The position numbers and the translations under genes are program-made. From contig CAIYOL010000373.1 of the NCBI GenBank assembly GCA_903927855.1, forward strand, positions 1 through 17,417: a stretch of DNA of 17,417 nucleotides. Direction: 5' to 3'. Each line of letters opens with the position of its first letter. The first letter of the stretch is position 1. Source of the stretch: an uncultured Planctomycetota bacterium (GTDB taxonomy: Bacteria > Planctomycetota > Phycisphaerae > Sedimentisphaerales > Anaerobacaceae). Below are positions 6,260 through 13,936 of the stretch, piece after piece. The notes beneath the pieces are model-generated. The model made no database searches, was not told where the DNA came from, and saw nothing but the letters and a program-made list of their open reading frames with translations.

Positions 6260-7123
6260 ATGAAAGAAGCAATTAACTTTGGGTTTCTGCCTGAAGAACA
6301 TTCCAATCCCGATGATGCTGGCATAGTTATCATTCCCGTCGCCTACGACGGAACAAGCACCTGGCTCAAAGGTGCCGACAAAGGGCCGGCAGCGATTCTT
6401 GAAGCCTCTGCCAACATGGAGCTCTACGATATAGAGACCGATTCGGAGGTTTACAAAAAAGGTATATTCACCGAAGAGACTATAGGCGGAGAAATCTCTA
6501 CCAAAGAGATGGTCGAAGTAGTTACGGAAATCACAAAGTATTATCTTGAAAAAAACAAGTTCACGGTGATTATAGGTGGGGAGCACTCGGTCAGCATCGG
6601 CCCAATTAAGGCCCATGCGAAACAATATGAGAATCTGACTGTTTTGCAGCTGGACGCTCACTCCGATTTAAGAGAAGAATACAACGGCTCAAAATTTAAT
6701 CACGCCTGTGTTATGGCCCGGACCAAAGAGCTTTGCCCGGTTGTGCAGGTGGGCATCAGGAGTATGGACTCCTCCGAAAAAAAATCTATGGACACGTCAA
6801 AGGTGTTTTTTGCAAAGGACATATACAACAACACCGATTGGATTAAGAAAGTTATTTCCAAGCTCTCTGATAATGTGTATATAACAATCGACCTCGATGT
6901 ATTTGACCCTTCCATAATGCCTTCCACCGGAACTCCTGAGCCGGGCGGATTGTTTTGGTATGATGTGCTGGCTTTATTGAAGGCAGTTGCCGGCAAAAAA
7001 AATATCGTCGGCTTCGACGTCGTCGAGTTATGCCCAGGCGAAGAGAACAAGGCCCCGGATTTCCTCGCTTCCAAGCTCATCTACAAGCTCCTAAGCTATA
7101 AATTCGAGCTTGGCAACAAATAA
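6260..7123 (+). CDS. speB: Agmatinase (ureohydrolase family)
   Basis: This 287-residue protein hydrolyses agmatine to putrescine and urea using two Mn ions. All expected metal ligands are visible: H109 in GGEHS, D132/H134/D136 in LDAHSD, and D211/D213 in TIDLDVFDP. TPEPGG and DVVELCP (E256) match the substrate-side motifs. Family relatives also include arginase, guanidinobutyrase and formiminoglutamase, but the preceding arginine decarboxylase makes agmatine the natural substrate. A short AGGA at ~6250 serves as SD. The gene is the last of the operon and ends 64 bp before the convergent DUF4139 gene; no clear terminator is seen in that AT-rich gap. Confidence 0.93.
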   Translation: MKEAINFGFLPEEHSNPDDAGIVIIPVAYDGTSTWLKGADKGPAAILEASANMELYDIETDSEVYKKGIFTEETIGGEISTKEMVEVVTEITKYYLEKNKFTVIIGGEHSVSIGPIKAHAKQYENLTVLQLDAHSDLREEYNGSKFNHACVMARTKELCPVVQVGIRSMDSSEKKSMDTSKVFFAKDIYNNTDWIKKVISKLSDNVYITIDLDVFDPSIMPSTGTPEPGGLFWYDVLALLKAVAGKKNIVGFDVVELCPGEENKAPDFLASKLIYKLLSYKFELGNK

Positions 7124-7187
7124 CCGATTAGCTGTCCTCGATTACTGCAATTCTATATTCTCAATTCTGAATTTTCTATTTACTATT

Positions 7188-8693
7188 TTACCACGTATAG
7201 TGGACGGTGTAAGTGATTACAGCTTCGCCGTCAGCAGGGATTTTTTCGCGAAATTCAATTGTCCTCGCGTCCTTTTTGCTGAAATCCGTAGATTTGGCGG
7301 TAATGTCCCATGTAATCCAGCGGTAAAGGTGTTCTGTTACCCGCACCTCCGCCTCGTCTTTTTTGTGGTTGCGCACCTTTATTTCAAACGACTCATCCAT
7401 CCAGTTTTCGTTGGTGTTGACTTTAAAATTTGTTTGCCGGCGTTCACCGACGACGTCGAAAGCATTGCCGGTGTAGAGCATCACGGTTTCGTCCTTTGGG
7501 GTGTGGTCAATCTGGTCCTCGCCGATAAATTCATTACGGCCGTCGATATCGCGGCGATACAGCTTGACTTTGCCTTTTGGCAGGGCCATGCCGAGGTTTG
7601 ATTCCTTGCTGTTTTTAAATTCGAGCATCGCCCAAACCTTCGGATTGCAGATAGTACCGTATTGCGGCTCTTGGCAGCGGTCGTAGTCTGAATAACGGCG
7701 ATAACGTTCGTCCACTTTAAAACCGTCATAAACGTAGATTCGTTTGGCCGGAACATTTGCTGCGCGGATAAACTCCACCTGTTTTATCTCGCGGTCGAGC
7801 AGGGTTACAGGTCTTCCCAGAGTGTAAAGATGGTATTCTTCAAAAGTCCGCTCGCTGACCCCCTGGGGTTGTGAAGCGGACATCTCATCAGCAGCCCTTA
7901 ACCTTCGCTCGTAACCATAACCGGCAGGCTGGACTCTTGAGACGTCTCCTGCCATAAGTTTGACGGCGGCATTTTCGAAATCTTTGCCGCTCATATTTTC
8001 GAGGGTGACCCACCCGATAAGGTCGAATACATCTCCTTTTTCAGGAGCGACGGCATTGTAGGTCGCTTCCCATCTCAATCCGCCTGTGATGTATGAAAAT
8101 TCGGTATCGTGTTTGCCGCCGCTTTTGGTCCACAGACGCCAAAGCAGCGTGGGTTTAAGAAACGCCTTTGGGTCCAGCGTCTCGAATATCGGTTTGCCGG
8201 GCAGGCCGAACTGTATTTTGCCGTCCACTTCGACAATCGGCTGACCTCCGCCCTCCGGGCTTGCGTACGCCCGTTGAGACACTTCATACTGATAACCATA
8301 ACGCTCAAACGCGGAAGTGTGCGGTACGTAGCCGCTTCTGAGAATTTTGCCCTTGATAATTTTTTTCTCATTTGTCTGGGGGATAGTTACCTCAAAATCG
8401 AGTACCTTGCCTTCGGACTTTCGCAGCAGCAGCCCTTCGCTGAGGGGGTCGCTCTCGTAGTTTTGTTCGAGAATTTTAATCGCGTCGGCATCTTTCACGT
8501 CCCGCAGGACGACAGAATCGGGCTCCAGGTGAGCGGTGATGTCTGTAACACTGAGTTCGTTTTCACCTTTTTCCAGTTTGAGTAATCGCTGTTCTTTGAC
8601 AACCGCAAAATTCTGATTATATACGGTTAACTGGGTTTCGCCGTAGGTAGCAGCGGCTAACATCAACAACAATACCAAAGACATCCTTTTCAT
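7188..8693 (-). CDS. Secreted DUF4139-domain protein
   Basis: The protein has 501 residues with an N-terminal signal peptide (MKRMSLVLLLMLAAATYGE). The mature part is beta-rich and matches the DUF4139 layout: an N-terminal region beginning LTVYNQNFAVV, a central LRWEATYNA segment, and the C-terminal pattern of NFKVNTNENW followed by VRNHKKDEAEVRVTEHL, ending in ITYTVHYTW. The function of the family is unknown; it is distantly related to MuiA-type proteins. An in-frame ATG at 8711 exists, but AAAGGAG lies just before the ATG at 8693, which also begins a clean signal peptide, so 8693 is preferred. A possible promoter lies at 8911-8885. It shares its strand with the next secreted protein gene but is separated from it by ~295 bp. 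Confidence 0.85.
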   Translation of the reverse strand: MKRMSLVLLLMLAAATYGETQLTVYNQNFAVVKEQRLLKLEKGENELSVTDITAHLEPDSVVLRDVKDADAIKILEQNYESDPLSEGLLLRKSEGKVLDFEVTIPQTNEKKIIKGKILRSGYVPHTSAFERYGYQYEVSQRAYASPEGGGQPIVEVDGKIQFGLPGKPIFETLDPKAFLKPTLLWRLWTKSGGKHDTEFSYITGGLRWEATYNAVAPEKGDVFDLIGWVTLENMSGKDFENAAVKLMAGDVSRVQPAGYGYERRLRAADEMSASQPQGVSERTFEEYHLYTLGRPVTLLDREIKQVEFIRAANVPAKRIYVYDGFKVDERYRRYSDYDRCQEPQYGTICNPKVWAMLEFKNSKESNLGMALPKGKVKLYRRDIDGRNEFIGEDQIDHTPKDETVMLYTGNAFDVVGERRQTNFKVNTNENWMDESFEIKVRNHKKDEAEVRVTEHLYRWITWDITAKSTDFSKKDARTIEFREKIPADGEAVITYTVHYTW

Positions 8694-8718
8694 AAAAATC
8701 GCTCCTTTCATTTTTTAT

Positions 8719-8802
8719 TTAGGATCTCCCATACAAAAAGCTTGCCTGCGCAACCTGGCCTTTCAATGCCGCAATTATATCAATATCTTCCTCAAACATC
8801 AT
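8719..8802 (-). CDS. Possible 27-aa small protein upstream of the DUF4139 gene (doubtful)
   Basis: Two ATGs at 8802 and 8799 open a short frame ending in TAA at 8719, 26 bp before the DUF4139 start. It encodes an acidic amphipathic start (MMFEEDIDIIAALKGQ) and the end VAQASFLYGRS. Only a distant AGGA precedes it. The peptide looks protein-like and the frame extends eight codons further upstream without a stop, so it could also be a relic of a longer gene. No family was recognised. Confidence 0.2.
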   Translation of the reverse strand: MMFEEDIDIIAALKGQVAQASFLYGRS

Positions 8803-8884
8803 GATTATATAATCCTGGATTTCTTATTTTATATTTTAAGAGCTTGTCCTAAGCTATCGCAACGAGTTGAAGGGCAAGATTGAG

Positions 8885-8911
8885 ATTATAATGCCGGCAT
8901 GCAGCAGTCAA
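8885..8911 (-). promoter_or_regulatory. Candidate promoter for the DUF4139 gene with palindromic spacer
   Basis: On the minus strand TTGACT (8911-8906) and a perfect TATAAT (8890-8885) are separated by 15 bp, shorter than the ideal 17. The spacer contains the perfect 10-bp palindrome ATGCCGGCAT (8900-8891), which could be an operator. The leader to the 8693 start would be ~185 nt. Confidence 0.4.
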
Positions 8912-8988
8912 GGGAAAGGTTTGGATAACAGCCGAGCCTTTGCTGACCACTCTGATGCATCAACTTGACGGTAGCTGAATAGTCCGGC

Positions 8989-10674
8989 TCATTTGCCTTT
9001 ATTCTTGTCCCTGCCTTTGTTCTTGTTCTTGGTGTCATCGACTTGCTGATGTTCCTCAACCGGTTTGGACGGCGGACCGACTTCCGACTTACCCGAATCG
9101 ACAGACTTGCCGACAACCGGCGACTTGGGAATCTTGACCTTCTCCGGCTTAGTCGCCCGGACCTCACGCGGCGCAGGCGTGTGATCAGCGGGTTGAGTCA
9201 CAGGACCTTTGTGTTCCTCAGGTCGTGATACCGGTTCCTTATGTTCAGACGGCTGTGTCACAGGACCTTTGTGTTCTTCAGGCTGTGATACCGGCTCCTT
9301 ATGTTCAGATGGCTGCGTCACAGGACCTTTGTGTTCTTCAGGCTGTGATACCGGCTCCTTATGTTCAGATGGCTGCGTCGCAGGACCTTTGTATCCTTTG
9401 GTTGGCTGGGCTTCCTTCTTAGCGATTGGCGCGGACTCCCAGCGGTTGCGTTCATCGCGAAACTTGTTTACTTCGGTTGCCTGTGTTGTAATCTTCCGTT
9501 GCGTTCTGGTGTTGATCTGCTCGAACCTCATCGTAGCCCTGCTTGCGGCGGCCTCTGTCAGCGGACGGGCTATATGAATGTTCTTTCGCTGGTCTTCTGG
9601 CATCCTGGCCCGCCGCGTCTCCATTTCGCGATACGTTTTCGGCGGACGAAGGTCCTTGTCGGAACGGCGAAGATTGTACTCATAGAGCTCGTGTTCCTCC
9701 CAGCGAGGTTCGGTTTGGCGATTATTCCATCGGTCATACACATAGATCGGGTCGTACCAGCTGTGGACCCGTTCGCTTTTATACCGCGGAAAAATGCCGA
9801 CACTTACGTACGAATCATCGTAGTAATCGCCGAAGTAGTAGTGGCTGTAACGCGGGCAGATAAATAAATTCACCTTCAGCATGCCGATGTTGATGACGAT
9901 ACTGGGCGAGAAGGAAAAACCATTCCGAACATATACTGACCGCGGGAAATAGACCGGCGCAAACAGCACGCCGCGTCGTTCCAGCGAGTAGTCCCAATAA
10001 CCCGGCGAGAAGACGTAGCCCCGCGGCGTCCAAACGTAGTGAGACGGCACCCATACCCACCCCGGCTGCGATGCCAGCCAGTACCCCGGCCGTGTGATAT
10101 AGCTATCACGGTACCAGTATTGACATGAGGGCACCCAAATGTGGTCTTCCGATGGCGGTTGACCTGACGGCTGCACGTCTTCGAACGCAGGAGGGACAGG
10201 CAGATACTCGATTTCCTGAGTGCCGGACTGTGCCCAGAAACCGGCTACCCATTCCCAGCCTTCATCCACCCCGACCCAGTATCCGGGTACCCAATACATA
10301 TTCGGTGGAGCGGCCCGCCAGCATGCGCTGACCCAGATGTAATCGTTGCGGTCAGCATCCCAGGCCCAGTATCCCGGCACAAGGACAAATTGTTTGCCCG
10401 CTGGTCTTTGCGGCGGTGCGTTTTCCACGATATTGGCTGGCGGCGGTTTCGTGGTCACCAGACCTGCCTGCACCTGCAGGTCGACCGGTTCGGCAAAAGC
10501 CTCATGAACTGGGCCGCTTGTCAAAACCTCGGGCTGTTCCTCCGCTGGCTCAGGTGGCGGCACGAGTTGCTCTGTGTCCGAAGTCAGGGGCTGCTCATCA
10601 GCGGCACCACTATAGAGCGGATAAACCAACAGAACCAGCACTATTACTATTAACATATATCTTAACGTTTTCAT
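8989..10674 (-). CDS. Secreted Trp/Tyr-rich YXWGXW-type protein with a 20-residue tandem repeat tail
   Basis: The protein has 561 residues. A signal peptide (MKTLRYMLIVIVLVLLVYPLYSGA) is followed by a Pro/Glu-rich linker, then repeated aromatic blocks (about residues 95-245) of the kind LVPGYW, YWVPGYW, GWEWVAGFW, GWVWVPSHYVW and FSPGYW, as in proteins annotated with YXWGXW repeats. Next comes a Tyr/Asp-rich stretch (~265-300) and an Arg/Glu-rich helical region. The C-terminal third carries slightly more than three copies of a 20-residue KGPVTQPSEH / KEPVSQPEEH unit and ends in a lysine-rich KNKNKGRDKNKGK tail. The ATG at 10674 has a strong AAGGAAGGA SD. Function is unknown; export and an envelope or matrix location are inferred. 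Confidence 0.85.
   Translation of the reverse strand: MKTLRYMLIVIVLVLLVYPLYSGAADEQPLTSDTEQLVPPPEPAEEQPEVLTSGPVHEAFAEPVDLQVQAGLVTTKPPPANIVENAPPQRPAGKQFVLVPGYWAWDADRNDYIWVSACWRAAPPNMYWVPGYWVGVDEGWEWVAGFWAQSGTQEIEYLPVPPAFEDVQPSGQPPSEDHIWVPSCQYWYRDSYITRPGYWLASQPGWVWVPSHYVWTPRGYVFSPGYWDYSLERRGVLFAPVYFPRSVYVRNGFSFSPSIVINIGMLKVNLFICPRYSHYYFGDYYDDSYVSVGIFPRYKSERVHSWYDPIYVYDRWNNRQTEPRWEEHELYEYNLRRSDKDLRPPKTYREMETRRARMPEDQRKNIHIARPLTEAAASRATMRFEQINTRTQRKITTQATEVNKFRDERNRWESAPIAKKEAQPTKGYKGPATQPSEHKEPVSQPEEHKGPVTQPSEHKEPVSQPEEHKGPVTQPSEHKEPVSRPEEHKGPVTQPADHTPAPREVRATKPEKVKIPKSPVVGKSVDSGKSEVGPPSKPVEEHQQVDDTKNKNKGRDKNKGK
9198..9392. repeat. 60-bp tandem repeat, about 3.2 copies, in frame in the YXWGXW-type gene
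   Basis: Units begin near 9198, 9258 and 9318, with a partial fourth from 9378. The 60-bp blocks at 9241-9300 and 9301-9360 differ at only two positions, and the first unit is more diverged. The period is a multiple of three, so copy number can change without breaking the frame. Confidence 0.9.
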
Positions 10675-11065
10675 TTCTATCCTTCCTTAACTTATGCCTG
10701 TCCCGTGAAAATAGGCCTTTATGTTCAGCCGTTTCCTTTCGCGAATTCAGACGCTCTCGACCGGCCTTTTATTGCAAATCACACTGAAAAGATTATACCA
10801 TAAAAAAAGCCTGCCAGCATGCGTTTGCTGAATCTCCCTTGGTTGTAGCTTAATCCGAGAGAGCATATCTTTTGTCTTTAAATAAACGATTGCTTCTCCG
10901 CTTCGGCTGCTATCCCATCGGGGTGAGGAACACTTCGTCCGTTCTCCGTCTTCCGCCCTCTGCTGAAGCGATAGCGGAAATCCCAATTAATAAGTTTACT
11001 TTTAGCTGGTGATAGGACGATAACTATATAAGAAATAAAAAGAAACTTTCATGGAGTCCAAGGAA
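10675..11065. other. 391-bp gap between divergent genes
   Basis: It contains the SD of the YXWGXW-type gene (AAGGAAGGA), an extended -10 promoter for that gene (10800-10792), a possible TATATA box at 11025-11030 for the lipoprotein gene, and an ATG at 11051 in frame with the lipoprotein. The remainder shows no convincing gene or RNA. Confidence 0.45.
10792..10800 (-). promoter_or_regulatory. Extended -10 promoter candidate for the YXWGXW-type gene
   Basis: The minus strand reads TGGTATAAT: a perfect TATAAT with the TGn extension. No good -35 lies 17 bp upstream, as is usual for extended -10 promoters. The leader would be about 110 nt. Confidence 0.4.
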
Positions 11066-11191
11066 ATGGTCAAAAAAGCCCTCTTAATAATCTTGTTGCT
11101 TCTCGTCATACTTTCTGCAACTGGTTGTCAAACAGTACAGGGCGCCGGGGGAGATATCAGCTGGCTTGCCGGTGCAAGAGATAAGCGTTAA
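11066..11191 (+). CDS. Entericidin-like small lipoprotein
   Basis: This 41-residue protein has a lysine-charged start (MVKKALL), a hydrophobic core and a lipobox-like ATGC with C21 as the expected lipidated cysteine. The short mature part QTVQGAGGDISWL matches the C-NT-x-x-G-x-G-x-DI pattern of entericidin A/B lipoproteins, which are tiny envelope lipoproteins; in E. coli they form a toxin/antidote pair linked to stationary-phase lysis. Only one member is seen here. The ATG at 11066 has GGAG nine bases upstream; an in-frame ATG at 11051 would add five residues (MESKE). The gene appears monocistronic. The role in this organism is unknown. Confidence 0.75.
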   Translation: MVKKALLIILLLLVILSATGCQTVQGAGGDISWLAGARDKR

Positions 11192-11363
11192 GGCTTGTTT
11201 GACAAAACCCTTTTTATTCTGACAGGGTTACTAACTGACTTGTTCTCCTCTTGCCATCTCGAAGCATAGCGCAGATCACCGATTGCTGCTCACTTGCTTC
11301 TGTAGCCTGCCCTCGACTGTTGCTTACTCGGTTTTCTGTCGGGGGTCAACAGCAAAACCGCGT

Positions 11364-11732
11364 TCAAGATCCAGCTCGAATTTGCTTCCTGTACAACCAG
11401 TTGATCAGGAACAGAAATCCCACGAGAAACAATGGTCCCGATATAATCAACAAGTAAACATGCCACTTGACCCGACCCCAGAACATAACGATATACAGCA
11501 CCCCAAGAGCGCTAAAAATAATTGCGCCAACCCACTCCCATCGCCAGGAAACCGCCAACACAACAAGGATGATTCCCGTTGGGATTAGATGTATCAGCAA
11601 TGCTAAAATCGTCTTCCAGAAAGAATATCCTTCACCAAACACATCGAAGGCAAACAGACTCACGAAGACAGCAAGCAGAATACACAGAATCCGGGGTATC
11701 CAGAACAGCAATTGTTTGACAGGTTTTGTCAT
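11364..11732 (-). CDS. Small polytopic membrane protein of unknown function (DUF7670-like)
   Basis: The protein has 122 residues with four predicted membrane helices: LLFWIPRILCILLAVFVSLF, a helix around ALLIHLIPTGIILVVLAVSW, VGAIIFSALGVLYIVMFW, and ISGPLFLVGFLFLINWLY. The WRWEWVGA and ISGPLFLVGFLFLINW segments recur in a common family of uncharacterised membrane proteins. An ATG at 11747 would add five residues, but GGAGGT lies seven bases before the ATG at 11732, so that start is chosen. It converges with the lipoprotein gene across a ~170-bp gap. Confidence 0.75.
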   Translation of the reverse strand: MTKPVKQLLFWIPRILCILLAVFVSLFAFDVFGEGYSFWKTILALLIHLIPTGIILVVLAVSWRWEWVGAIIFSALGVLYIVMFWGRVKWHVYLLIISGPLFLVGFLFLINWLYRKQIRAGS

Positions 11733-12289
11733 AACTGTCACCTCCATCTAAATAGTATGGTTCACTAACCACGTAATGTTTTTTTCCGCCGTTGCTCAAC
11801 AAAGTTTAATCCTTTTTCAACCTTCATCAATGTCAAAAAATTTCTCTCGAAGCACAGTCTTTCAAATTTCGACTTTCGATTTTCTCCGCTTCGGTTGGGG
11901 CCCTCTCTTTTCGGCATCCAAATTTTTTCTAAAGTTCACTCCGTTTCCTTTACTTTCGGCACTTTTTTCGCAAAAAAAGAAGCGGTTTAGACACGTTTCG
12001 ACATGTTTTTCGTACGTTTTACCCCAGTTTTAACACATTTCTGCAACTTTAAATTTTTCACTTAAACCCCTGCCTCGCATATACTTATGCGCAAAAATCC
12101 CCTTGAAGACCTCGGCGTAGTTTCACTCAAATACGGCCTTATTTTCACCCTTAAAAAAACCCATCCGCCTCCCCGGCTAAGTCGTCTGTTCTCAACGGAA
12201 ATTAATTGATACCCCTGTACGGAACTGTAGAATTGTAGAAAAGAATTTAACCCAAAAATCGAAGCTCTTTCAAAGAGTATAACTATTTG
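11733..12289. other. 557-bp intergenic region before nadE
   Basis: The plus strand of 11780-12060 is strongly T/C-rich. It includes a TTTTTT-CGC-AAAAAA inverted repeat at 11963-11977 and spaced ACGTTT / ATGTTT / ACGTTT words near 11993-12018. A 40-codon frame (12087-12209) has no ribosome site. The nadE promoter and a short palindrome (12265-12277) lie at the right end. No RNA gene was recognised. Confidence 0.45.
12206..12233 (+). promoter_or_regulatory. Promoter of nadE
   Basis: TTGATA (12206-12211) and TAGAAT (12228-12233) each match five of six consensus bases with a 16-bp spacer. Transcription from about 12240 gives a ~50-nt leader containing the palindrome CTCTTT-C-AAAGAG (12265-12277). 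No clear SD is visible before the start codon. Confidence 0.5.
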
Positions 12290-13933
12290 ATGCGTATAGC
12301 TTTAGGACAATTTAACGCGGTGGTAGGCGACCTGTCCGGCAATGCCGAAAAGATGCGCAGTATGTATGCCGAGGCGTTGCGGTCCAATGTGGACTTGCTT
12401 ATCTTTCCCGAACTGGCCGTTTGCGGCTATCCGCCGGAAGATTTGCTGCATAAGAAGCATTTTTTGCAGCATAACCTCTTTACTGTCAAGAAGTTAGCCG
12501 CCGACTGCCCGAAGGGGACAATAATAGCCGGCTTCGCCGATAGTTACGAAAACGATTGTTACAATTCCGCGGCTATCCTGCAAAACGGGGCGATTAGCAA
12601 GATTTATCGAAAAGTGCTGTTGCCGAATTACGGCGTGTTCGATGAGCGAAGATACTTTCAGGCAGGCACCGAGCCGTTAGTAATTGGTATTGCAGGACTT
12701 AGCGTCGCTGTTACCATTTGTGCGGATGTGTGGGACATAGACTGGCTGGCTGATTTCCTCAAGGACGCAGGGCGAATCCAAATGGTTCTAAACATCTCAG
12801 CTTCACCTTTTTATATGGGCAAGACCAAACAAAGGCAGGCGATTCTCAGCCGGTGCGCAAAAGAATTTAATTGTGCCGTTTCCTACTGCAACCTTGTCGG
12901 CGGGCAGGATGAAATAGTTTTTGACGGCCGGAGTATGTTCGCCGATTCAAGCGGGAAAATCGTTGCTTGTGCGAAGGCGTTCGACGAGGATTTGCTGATT
13001 GCGGATGTTACCGCCACTGATAAAGGTGTGCGAGTAGAACCGGCAACGGCCCAGGCACCACAGCCGAGCGATTTGATAGATGAGGTTTATCAGGGGCTTG
13101 TACTCGGCACAAGGGATTATGTCCGAAAGAACGGTTTTACGAAAGTCCTTTTAGGGTTGAGCGGGGGTGTAGATTCTTCCGTTACCGCTGCAATTGCTGT
13201 TGCTGCCCTGGGCGCTGAAAATGTCGTCGGCATTACAATGCCATCGGAATTCAACAGCCCGGAAACGATAGCTGATGCTAAGAAGGTGGCGAGGAATTTA
13301 GGTATAGAGTTTTTGAATATCCCGATTGGGCCGACACTGGCACAATTCGACGAGGCATTAAAGGCGGCCCCCGGCTGGGGCAGCAAAGGTGTTGCATACG
13401 AGAACCTGCAGGCAAGAATCCGCGGCAGCATCCTGATGTCGCTGAGCAACAGCATCGGCTCACTGGTGCTGACAAGCGGCAACAAAAGCGAAACAGCAGT
13501 AGGCTATGCCACTCTTTATGGCGATACGGCGGGAGGCTTCGCGGTGATAAAAGACGTGCCGAAAACTTTTGTTTATAAGCTGGCTAAACATATAAACAAA
13601 ATAGCGGGGCGACAGATAATACCAGCCAGTGTGATAACCAGAGTTCCGAGCGCCGAGCTAAGGCCGGGGCAGAAAGACAGCGATACTCTGCCGGAATACG
13701 ATTTACTCGATAAAATCCTCAAAGGATACGTGGAAGAAGACAAGTCCGCACAGCAGCTTATCGAATCCGGCCTGCCGCAAGACGTGGTCCACAAGGTCAT
13801 TCGTATGGTTGACCGTAACGAATACAAAAGAAGGCAATCGCCGCCGGGGGTGAAAATTACGCCAAAAGCATTCGGCAAAGACAGGAGGTTGCCGATTACA
13901 AACCGCTACAGTTCCTGTGAAGATGCGAGTTAG
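12290..13933 (+). CDS. nadE: Glutamine-dependent NAD+ synthase
   Basis: This 547-residue enzyme makes NAD+ from deamido-NAD+, ATP and glutamine, the last step of NAD synthesis. The N-terminal nitrilase-type glutaminase domain (~1-245) shows its E-K-C triad: E41 in FPELAVCGYPPEDL, K108 in YRKVLLPNYGVFDE, C144 in TICADVWD. The C-terminal synthetase domain (~265-547) has the PP-loop LSGGVDSS at ~290-297, then TSGNKSE and the PSAELRPGQKDSD segment typical of the family. Length and architecture are those of the bacterial two-domain NadE. An upstream TTG at 12287 is directly adjacent; ATG at 12290 is the better start. The gene appears monocistronic and ends 3 bp from the convergent next gene. Confidence 0.95.
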   Translation: MRIALGQFNAVVGDLSGNAEKMRSMYAEALRSNVDLLIFPELAVCGYPPEDLLHKKHFLQHNLFTVKKLAADCPKGTIIAGFADSYENDCYNSAAILQNGAISKIYRKVLLPNYGVFDERRYFQAGTEPLVIGIAGLSVAVTICADVWDIDWLADFLKDAGRIQMVLNISASPFYMGKTKQRQAILSRCAKEFNCAVSYCNLVGGQDEIVFDGRSMFADSSGKIVACAKAFDEDLLIADVTATDKGVRVEPATAQAPQPSDLIDEVYQGLVLGTRDYVRKNGFTKVLLGLSGGVDSSVTAAIAVAALGAENVVGITMPSEFNSPETIADAKKVARNLGIEFLNIPIGPTLAQFDEALKAAPGWGSKGVAYENLQARIRGSILMSLSNSIGSLVLTSGNKSETAVGYATLYGDTAGGFAVIKDVPKTFVYKLAKHINKIAGRQIIPASVITRVPSAELRPGQKDSDTLPEYDLLDKILKGYVEEDKSAQQLIESGLPQDVVHKVIRMVDRNEYKRRQSPPGVKITPKAFGKDRRLPITNRYSSCEDAS

Positions 13934-13936
13934 CTT

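Larger units (their letters stand above)
8694..8988. other. 295-bp gap between the two secreted-protein genes
   Basis: It holds a strong-looking minus-strand promoter with a palindrome in its spacer (8911-8885), a small imperfect inverted repeat AGCTT..AAGCT near 8842, a 27-codon minus-strand frame (8802-8719), and the SD of the DUF4139 gene. No terminator is evident for the upstream gene. Confidence 0.4.

Noticed and set aside
1..7123. Functional link between the spermidine-synthase-like domain and the putrescine operon
   Set aside because: The synthase-like domain lacks canonical catalytic residues and the genes are separated by an opposite-strand operon.
9198..9392. Regular 60-bp repeats as a possible CRISPR array
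   Set aside because: The units are contiguous with no unique spacers and are read in frame as a protein repeat.
10801..10830. Hairpin plus T7 on the minus strand as a terminator
   Set aside because: The five-pair stem is separated from the T-run by six bases, so it would not form a standard intrinsic terminator.
10747..10986. A 79-codon minus-strand frame in the gap upstream of the YXWGXW-type gene
   Set aside because: Low-complexity mixed composition, no SD, and it spans the likely promoter of the real gene.
11210..11238. Inverted repeat AACCCT..AGGGTT as a terminator for the lipoprotein gene
   Set aside because: Loop of about 12 bases, only six pairs, and no T-run after the stem.
11776..12033. 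An 85-codon plus-strand open frame
   Set aside because: It is rich in Phe/Ser from T/C-rich DNA, has no SD and no recognisable protein pattern.
12087..12209. A 40-codon plus-strand frame (MRKNPLEDLGVVSLKYG...)
   Set aside because: There is no ribosome site, its end overlaps the nadE -35 box and no family was recognised; most likely chance.
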